Shown: piece after piece, positions 6,933-10,564 of the stretch
Layout of the letters: each line of letters begins with the position of its first letter
Numbering within the stretch: position 1 is the stretch's first letter
NCBI GenBank assembly: GCA_003565055.1
Contig: PXDM01000298.1
Span: forward strand, 1-10,564
Source of the DNA: Paracoccaceae bacterium
GTDB taxonomy: Bacteria > Pseudomonadota > Alphaproteobacteria > Rhodobacterales > Rhodobacteraceae
DNA length: 10,564 nt
Reading direction: 5' to 3'
The notes under the pieces: generated by a model
Seen by the model: only the letters and a program-made list of their open reading frames with translations
What the model was told of the DNA's origin: nothing
Databases searched by the model: none
Position numbers and translations under genes: made by a program

Positions 6933-7570
6933 TGGGCTGGGCGGCGGCGCTTCTGCCCGCTTTGCCGCCCGCGCATGTCGCACGGCTCGACGCGCTGCCC
7001 GAAACCGCATTGCCAGCCGGAACTGTGCTCTTTCGCGCAGGTGACAGGCCGCAGGGCTTCGCGGTCATCCTGGAGGGGCGCGTGGATGTCACGCTGACCG
7101 GCGCCTCGGGGCGGGAGATTCTGCTTTATGCGATCGAGCCCGGCCAGAGCTGCATCCAGACGACGCTGGGGCTCATGGGCGACGATCCCTATACGGGCGA
7201 GGCCATGACCGTCGCGCCCTGTCGTCTCATCATGCTGCCGCGCCCACTCTTTCACGAATTGATGCACGACTCGGAGGCATTCCGCGCCTTTGTCTTCCGT
7301 GCGTTTTCGGCGCGCATGTCCGAATTGACACGCCTTCTGGAGCAAGTGGCCTTCGCCCGGATCGAGGCGCGACTGGCGCGCGCCCTGCTCGATATGGCTG
7401 CGGATGGCGCGGTGCAGGCGACCCATGCCGAACTCGCCGCCCGGATCGGGAGCGCGCGCGAGGTGATCTCGCGTCAACTCGACCGCTGGGCGCAGCGCGG
7501 GATGATCGTCACGGAACGCGGGCGTATCAGTTTGCGCGATCCCGAAGAATTGAAGCGCATCGCATTGTGA
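6932..7570 (+). CDS. Crp/Fnr-family transcriptional regulator
   Basis: A 212-residue cytoplasmic DNA-binding protein with an N-terminal cyclic-nucleotide-binding-type beta-barrel (about 22-110; AGTVLFRAGDRPQGF, then EGRVDV), a long dimer helix (about 112-150) and a C-terminal winged helix (about 155-212). The recognition helix is SAREVISRQLDRW, with the E-x-x-S-R core of the Crp/Fnr superfamily. It lacks the N-terminal cysteine cluster of oxygen-sensing FNR and the full cAMP-binding signature. It does have two cysteines in the sensor domain, Cys74 (QSCIQTT) and Cys97 (APCRL). It is translationally coupled to mmsB (TGATG), so it is probably made with the valine enzymes, though no link to valine metabolism can be proven. 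It is also directly upstream of a DUF2892 gene preceded by a palindrome at a Crp/Fnr activator position. A redox or sulfur signal is a guess. Confidence 0.88.
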   Translation: MGWAAALLPALPPAHVARLDALPETALPAGTVLFRAGDRPQGFAVILEGRVDVTLTGASGREILLYAIEPGQSCIQTTLGLMGDDPYTGEAMTVAPCRLIMLPRPLFHELMHDSEAFRAFVFRAFSARMSELTRLLEQVAFARIEARLARALLDMAADGAVQATHAELAARIGSAREVISRQLDRWAQRGMIVTERGRISLRDPEELKRIAL

Positions 7571-7579
7571 CCATGTCAC
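7567..7579. promoter_or_regulatory. Candidate Crp/Fnr-type binding site
   Basis: GTGAC-CAT-GTCAC is a perfect 13-base inverted repeat spanning the stop codon of the regulator gene. Its half-sites match the GTGA core used by Crp-like proteins, but its odd length (centre three bases) is one base shorter than a classic Crp site. Its centre lies about 41 bases before the inferred start of DUF2892 transcription, the class II activator position. Confidence 0.4.
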
Positions 7580-7600
7580 TGATCTCCCACCTCTCTTGGG

Positions 7601-7606
7601 TTAGAT
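7601..7606 (+). promoter_or_regulatory. Possible -10 box of the DUF2892 gene
   Basis: TTAGAT matches four of six -10 consensus bases. No good -35 box is found 16-18 bases upstream, as expected for an activator-dependent promoter. Transcription would start near 7613, ten bases before the Shine-Dalgarno sequence. Confidence 0.35.
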
Positions 7607-7637
7607 GACGTTAACCATCATCAAGGAGAAGAGTGAC

Positions 7638-7844
7638 ATGTTGGCGAAAAATGTTGGCGGGATCGACCGTATCTTGCGTATCGTGGTGGGGCTGGCCTTG
7701 ATCCTGGGCTTTTTCCTCAATGCCGAGGCGAGCCTGCGCTGGCTCTATCTCATCGGTTTGGTGCCTCTGGCCACGGGTCTGATGCAGACTTGCCCGCTTT
7801 ATTCGCTGATCGGTCTGAACACTTGCCCGACCCGCAAGGGCTGA
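7638..7844 (+). CDS. DUF2892-type (YgaP-like) small inner-membrane protein
   Basis: A 68-residue protein of the type classed as DUF2892 or the YgaP transmembrane domain. The start NVGGIDRILRIVVGLALI is typical, followed by two predicted membrane helices (about 12-28 and 33-50) and a C-terminal tail with two cysteines, TCPLYSLIGLNTCP (51-64). Family members are found alone or fused to rhodanese domains and are often near sulfur-handling genes; the biochemical role is unknown. I chose the ATG at 7638, preceded by AAGGAGAA at 7623-7630, over an upstream ATG at 7605 that has no ribosome-binding site. It lies 67 bases downstream of the Crp/Fnr gene and ends in a hairpin terminator, so it can form its own short transcript. 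Family assignment is confident; function is not. Confidence 0.85.
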   Translation: MLAKNVGGIDRILRIVVGLALILGFFLNAEASLRWLYLIGLVPLATGLMQTCPLYSLIGLNTCPTRKG

Positions 7845-7852
7845 GCGAGAGC

Positions 7853-7898
7853 CGAATGCGGCGCGCCGGACCAGTGCGGGCCGCATTCGCAAAATTTT
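7853..7898 (+). terminator. Terminator after the DUF2892 gene
   Basis: CGAATGCGGC (7853-7862) is perfectly complementary to GCCGCATTCG (7880-7889), giving a ten-base stem with a 17-base loop, followed by CAAAATTTT. It begins nine bases after the stop codon and separates this gene from the tRNA promoter. Confidence 0.7.
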
Positions 7899-7912
7899 AA
7901 GCAAGAATCGGC

Positions 7913-7941
7913 TTGCAGGCATCCCTGTGCTTGGATAAACC
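7913..7941 (+). promoter_or_regulatory. Promoter of tRNA-Gln
   Basis: TTGCAG (7913-7918) and TAAACC (7936-7941) are 17 bases apart, and the -10 box ends 12 bases before the mature tRNA 5' end. That geometry suits a short tRNA leader. Confidence 0.5.
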
Positions 7942-7953
7942 CTCGCTCACCGT

Positions 7954-8028
7954 TGGGGTGTAGCCAAGTGGTAAGGCATCGGTTTTTGGTACCGTGTATC
8001 GTAGGTTCGAATCCTACCCCCCCAGCCA
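7954..8028 (+). tRNA. tRNA-Gln, anticodon TTG
   Basis: The 75-base sequence folds as a cloverleaf: acceptor TGGGGTG, anticodon arm with loop TTTTGGT and anticodon TTG at 7986-7988, T arm GTAGG-TTCGAAT-CCTAC, and an encoded CCA end at 8026-8028. The 5' U1-A72 pair is characteristic of glutamine tRNAs. There is a T-C mismatch at acceptor pair 6-67 and a T-T apposition at the top of the anticodon stem (27-43). This tRNA is also a predicted substrate of the MnmH enzyme encoded at 509-1564. A degraded integrase frame begins 189 bases downstream. Confidence 0.95.
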
Positions 8029-8075
8029 GTCTTTCGTAAGTTTTTGATATACAAAGCGGAATGCGGTCTGATTCC

Positions 8076-8102
8076 CAGTGACCCCTGTTTTCGGGGTAAC
8101 TG
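8076..8102. repeat. Inverted repeat between tRNA-Gln and the integrase remnant
   Basis: CAGT-G-ACCCC and GGGGT-A-ACTG pair at nine of ten positions around the seven-base loop TGTTTTC. No T-tract follows, so it is a poor terminator. It could be an integrase or excisionase arm site or simply an RNA hairpin. Confidence 0.35.
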
Positions 8103-8216
8103 CGACACAAGACTGCATCACATCGGTGCATCACGGGGGGCCATCATCGCCCCTTGAGCCGCCCCGATCCGCGACAGGCTTTTCGCGCTCGCCGACCTGA
8201 ACCAGGGGAGCGAGAG

Positions 8217-8405
8217 ATGGCACGGCTCAACCACACCATGCGCAGAGGGGCGGTTTACGTCTGGCGGCGCAGGCTTCCGGCAGGTCACCCGTCTTACAAA
8301 GGGAAATACGTGCAGATTTCCTTGCGAACGAAGGAGTTATCCACAGCGGAGGTGCTCGGGCCGCTTGTGAACACGGCGTTCAACGACATTATCAAACGCG
8401 TGTAG
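8217..8405 (+). pseudogene. Tyrosine recombinase (integrase) N-terminal remnant
   Basis: The 62-codon frame begins at an ATG preceded by GGGGAG (8205-8210). It encodes a basic stretch, RRGAVYVWRRRLPAGHP, followed by YVQISLRTKELSTAEV. This matches my recollection of the N-terminal domain (DUF6538 type) of alphaproteobacterial tyrosine recombinases, where a 'YxxRRRvP' strand is followed by 'isLrTkd..eA'. The protein stops at TAG (8403-8405) before any core-binding or catalytic domain, so the R-H-R-Y residues are absent. Its place directly after a tRNA gene is the usual site for such enzymes, supporting a relic of an integrated phage or island. Alternatively it is an intact small DNA-binding protein. 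I saw no continuing integrase frame downstream. Confidence 0.6.
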
Positions 8406-8573
8406 ACCGAAGCTGCGCGATAACGGCGCCGTTACACTGTGCAGCTCTGTGAAATCACGCGAAAACAAGACGTGACCGTGCTGAAAAGCGAGAGAAAGTG
8501 TCCCGTTGCGTTCTGATCAGACCAGAGCCTTACCGCAACTCGGAGACCCTACACCACGCCGCTCGCGAGATCT
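8406..8573. other. Non-coding stretch with further small inverted repeats
   Basis: No convincing gene is visible here. Besides the nested palindrome it holds TCTGATCAGA (8512-8521), a ten-base palindrome lying inside the wider inverted pair GTTGCG (8505-8510) and CGCAAC (8534-8539). No copy of the tRNA-Gln 3' end, expected for an attR site, was found. Confidence 0.4.
8411..8446. repeat. Nested palindrome after the integrase remnant
   Basis: TAACGGC-GCCGTTA (8421-8434) is a perfect 14-base palindrome. It is enclosed by a second inverted pair, AGCTGC (8411-8416) and GCAGCT (8441-8446). No T-tract follows. It starts five bases after the remnant's stop codon. Function unknown. Confidence 0.4.
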
Positions 8574-8602
8574 TTCATCGAAACGCATTAACGAAATATA
8601 AG
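8574..8602 (+). promoter_or_regulatory. Promoter of dacB
   Basis: TATAAG (8597-8602) matches five of six -10 bases and lies 17 bases after TTCATC (8574-8579), a three-of-six -35 box. Transcription would begin near 8609 and leave a leader of about 75 bases before the chosen dacB start. Confidence 0.55.
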
Positions 8603-8610
8603 TGTTAATG
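8586..8610. promoter_or_regulatory. Inverted repeat flanking the dacB -10 box (candidate operator)
   Basis: CATTAAC (8586-8592) and GTTAATG (8604-8610) are perfect inverted repeats separated by 11 bases, and they frame the TATAAG box. The TTAA cores are 13 bases apart, unlike the CtrA box spacing of seven, so CtrA is unlikely. The layout suits a dimeric repressor. Confidence 0.45.
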
Positions 8611-8682
8611 TCTGAGAAGATTGGCCATAACTTGGCTGACAGCACGCGCAGAAGCGTGACGATTTCGACAGGGCAAGACATC

Positions 8683-10164
8683 ATGCGCGAGATGAAATTT
8701 GGTCGCCGGAGGCTTCTCAACCTGATCCTTGCGGGATCCACGCTTGCGGCCATGCCAGCCTGCGCCAATGCCCCGGAACGCTCGCGCATTCCGCAGGAAC
8801 GTCGCCCACCGCCTGCCGATGGAATCGTCTCGCGCGCGGGTCTTGGCGGGGATGTGTCATATGCGGTCATTGATGTCGGGTCGGGCAATCTGCTCGAAGG
8901 GCAGGGCGCGAACAGACCGCTGCCCCCGGCAAGTGTGGCCAAGGCGATCACAGCGCTCTATGCGCTGGAAACCCTTGGCGCGGCCTATCAGTTCCGCACG
9001 CGTCTCGTCGCGACAGGCCCGATCAGCGACGGCGTGCTGCGCGGCGATCTGGTGCTTGCAGGCGGTGGCGACCCGACGCTGCAGACGGATCAGCTTGCCG
9101 CAATGGCGGCCGATCTGGCCCGTGCAGGCGTCCGCCAAGTCTCGGGGCGTTTGCTCGTCTGGGGTGGCGCGCTGCCCTTCGTTCAGGAAATCGCCAATGA
9201 TCAGACACCGCAAGCGGGGTATAATCCGTCCATCTCAGGGCTCAATCTGAATTTCAACCGCGTGCATTTCGAATGGCGTCGCGTGGGCAGTGATTATTCC
9301 GTGGCGATGGACGGGCGGTCCAATTCGCACCGCCCAGCGGTGAGCATGGCCCATGTGCGGGTCGTCGACCGCAGCTCGCCGCTCTACACTTATCAACGCA
9401 GTGCTGCCCGCGATGACTGGACCGTGGCTCGCAGCGCCTTGGGAGCGACCGGGTCGCGTTGGCTTCCAGTGCGCCACCCAGAGCTCTATGCAGGCGAGGT
9501 TTTTCGCAGTCTGGCCGCGGCACGCGGCATCACGCTTCCTGCCCCGGAACTGTCGCGGACACCACCCGCAGGGCGCGATCTGGTGACGCATCGGTCGGAG
9601 CCGCTGCAGGATATCCTGCGCGATCTGCTGCGCTTTTCGACCAATATCAGCGCTGAGGCCGTCGGCATGATGGCCACAACCGCGCGGTCGGGACGCCCGT
9701 CGCGCCTTGCGGCCTCGGCATCCGTCATGTCGGACTGGGCGCGGGTGCGCTACGGCATGTCGAGCGCACGTCTGGTCGATCATTCTGGTCTCGGTGCGGC
9801 TTCGCGCGTCTCCATGGGCGATCTGGCAAATATGTTCCGCCGCGCCGGGCAGGAAGGCGCGCTGCGCCCCCTCTTGCGTCAGCACCAGCTTCGCGACGCG
9901 CGCAATAATCCGGTGGCGAGCCCCGGCGTCGATGTTCAGGCCAAGACGGGCACCCTGTTTTTCGTCTCGGCGCTGGGCGGCTATGTCGCGGCACCCGGCG
10001 GGCGTGATCTGGCCTTTGCCGTGGCCTCGGCTGATCTCGCCCGGCGCGCGCAAGTGGCCGGGGGCAATGTTGACCGGCCGCAGGGGACAGTCGAATGGGC
10101 GCGCAGCGCCCGCCAGATGCAACAGGCATTACTGACCCGTTGGGCGCAGGCGCATTCGTCATAG
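8683..10164 (+). CDS. dacB: D-alanyl-D-alanine carboxypeptidase/endopeptidase, PBP4 type (peptidase S13)
   Basis: This exported penicillin-binding protein trims pentapeptides and cuts D-Ala-mDAP crosslinks in periplasmic peptidoglycan. From the ATG at 8683 it has 493 residues. The N-terminus GRRRLLNLILAGSTLAAMPA, with three arginines before a hydrophobic core, looks like a Tat-type signal, with cleavage plausible after ANA (about residue 30). All three active-site motifs are present: SVAK (Ser84 nucleophile, Lys87), STN (319-321) and KTG (421-423). The long insert between the first two, containing GDLVLAGGGDPTL (121-133) and GLNLNFNRV (186-194), is typical of S13 enzymes. The start is a choice: the reading frame stays open to 8602, but the predicted promoter and start of transcription overlap that extension. 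An ATG at 8692 is also possible, and Shine-Dalgarno sequences are weak for both. Confidence 0.93.
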   Translation: MREMKFGRRRLLNLILAGSTLAAMPACANAPERSRIPQERRPPPADGIVSRAGLGGDVSYAVIDVGSGNLLEGQGANRPLPPASVAKAITALYALETLGAAYQFRTRLVATGPISDGVLRGDLVLAGGGDPTLQTDQLAAMAADLARAGVRQVSGRLLVWGGALPFVQEIANDQTPQAGYNPSISGLNLNFNRVHFEWRRVGSDYSVAMDGRSNSHRPAVSMAHVRVVDRSSPLYTYQRSAARDDWTVARSALGATGSRWLPVRHPELYAGEVFRSLAAARGITLPAPELSRTPPAGRDLVTHRSEPLQDILRDLLRFSTNISAEAVGMMATTARSGRPSRLAASASVMSDWARVRYGMSSARLVDHSGLGAASRVSMGDLANMFRRAGQEGALRPLLRQHQLRDARNNPVASPGVDVQAKTGTLFFVSALGGYVAAPGGRDLAFAVASADLARRAQVAGGNVDRPQGTVEWARSARQMQQALLTRWAQAHSS

Positions 10165-10449
10165 GTCATCAGGACAGGTTTCAGCGGCGCGGTCGCATCG
10201 GTCTTTCAGCCGACATCGCTTGTGTCGTGCCCGCGACCGTGATCAAATTGACGGCGCAGACCACACTGCTCCGCCTGCACCTGCCCGAAGGCACAGTTTG
10301 CGCCCCGCCTGGTCGCTCAATCTTTTTATTGAGTTGTCGATGGGCGAATGCGCTGACAGAGTAATGACGTTGCATCGGCGCGGCGGAGCAGCGCCACTGG
10401 CTGGAACGACGAAAAACAACGATTTGACAGTAGCATAGGGGACGGGATC
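10165..10449 (+). other. Intergenic region between dacB and the formaldehyde dehydrogenase gene
   Basis: No convincing gene is seen in these 285 bases. A small AT-rich hairpin, CTCAAT (10316-10321) and ATTGAG (10328-10333) around CTTTTT, is the only clear structure; it could be a weak terminator. A perfect TTGACA at 10424-10429 has no usable -10 box before the next start codon. Confidence 0.4.
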
Positions 10450-10564
10450 ATGCGGACGAAGGCAGCGGTTGCGGTGCAGGCGGGCAAGCCGCTTGAAATC
10501 ATGGAGGTCAATCTCGAAGGCCCGCGTGCCGGCGAGGTGCTGGTCGAGATCAAGGCCACGGGCC
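10450..10564 (+). CDS. frmA: S-(hydroxymethyl)glutathione dehydrogenase (class III alcohol dehydrogenase), N-terminal part
   Basis: The enzyme oxidises S-hydroxymethylglutathione, formed from formaldehyde and glutathione, with NAD+, and also reduces S-nitrosoglutathione. Only the first 38 codons are in the window. KAAVAVQAGKPLEI followed by GEVLVEIKATG is the conserved opening of class III zinc alcohol dehydrogenases (called flhA in Paracoccus and adhI in Rhodobacter). The next residues, just past the edge, should be the zinc-binding Cys-His motif. The ATG at 10450 follows a purine-rich AGGGGACGGG. The gene runs off the right edge. Confidence 0.85.
   Translation, partial: MRTKAAVAVQAGKPLEIMEVNLEGPRAGEVLVEIKATG

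Noticed and set aside
7799..8134. Minus-strand frame of 111 codons containing GGVGFEPT
   Set aside because: It is the antisense of tRNA-Gln. This 'GGVGFEPT...RCLTTWLHP' peptide is a well-known false protein from reading through tRNA genes.
8602..8682. N-terminal extension of dacB to the ATG at 8602 or 8608
   Set aside because: It would place 27 polar residues before the signal peptide and start inside the predicted promoter.
8029..8682. Search for a second copy of the tRNA-Gln 3' end (attR) and for CRISPR-like repeats
   Set aside because: No direct copy of the T-arm/acceptor sequence and no regularly spaced repeats were seen.
9235..10122. Minus-strand frame of 295 codons opposite dacB
   Set aside because: dacB carries all three penicillin-binding motifs; the opposite frame is a high-GC shadow.
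10424..10452. TTGACA perfect -35 box before the formaldehyde dehydrogenase gene
   Set aside because: A -10 box at normal spacing would fall on the start codon, and no TATAAT-like sequence is there.

Overview
The window reads as the chromosome of a high-GC alphaproteobacterium, most likely a member of the Rhodobacteraceae (Paracoccus/Rhodobacter/Roseobacter group). This rests on overall protein style, strong G/C preference at third codon positions, the gene neighbourhoods and a familiar Rhodobacterales-like intergenic motif at 3789-3822. No taxonomic search was possible.

Left part (1-2158): the 3' end of selD (selenophosphate synthesis) runs convergently into mnmH (tRNA 2-selenouridine synthase). 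Together they supply and use selenophosphate for wobble uridine modification. Behind mnmH lies a small unrecognised reading frame on the minus strand (about 1664-1993), then a short stretch of uncertain coding status.

Centre (2159-7570): a valine/isobutyrate degradation cluster. mmsA has its own recognisable promoter (TTCACA-N17-TATCTT) with a palindrome at the likely transcription start, and ends in a strong hairpin. A second, tightly coupled unit follows: isobutyryl-CoA dehydrogenase, 3-hydroxyisobutyryl-CoA hydrolase, mmsB and a Crp/Fnr-type regulator, joined by ATGA, ATGA and TGATG junctions. The pathway order is isobutyryl-CoA -> methacrylyl-CoA -> (hydration, by an enzyme not in this window) -> 3-hydroxyisobutyryl-CoA -> 3-hydroxyisobutyrate -> methylmalonate semialdehyde -> propionyl-CoA.

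Next (7571-8028): a small two-helix membrane protein of the DUF2892 type, preceded by what looks like an activator-dependent promoter and followed by a hairpin terminator. Then comes tRNA-Gln(TTG) with its own promoter.

Right part (8029-10564): immediately after the tRNA sits a 62-codon stub resembling the N-terminus of a tyrosine recombinase, taken as the scar of an element once integrated at the tRNA. A non-coding stretch rich in palindromes follows. Then comes an exported PBP4-type D-Ala-D-Ala carboxypeptidase (dacB), with a TATAAG -10 box flanked by an inverted repeat. The window ends in the first 38 codons of glutathione-dependent formaldehyde dehydrogenase.

I did not find a clearly new multi-gene system. 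The points most worth checking are the Crp/Fnr-DUF2892 pair and its palindrome, the tRNA-Gln/integrase scar, the operator-like repeats over the mmsA and dacB promoters, and the unrecognised 109-residue frame.
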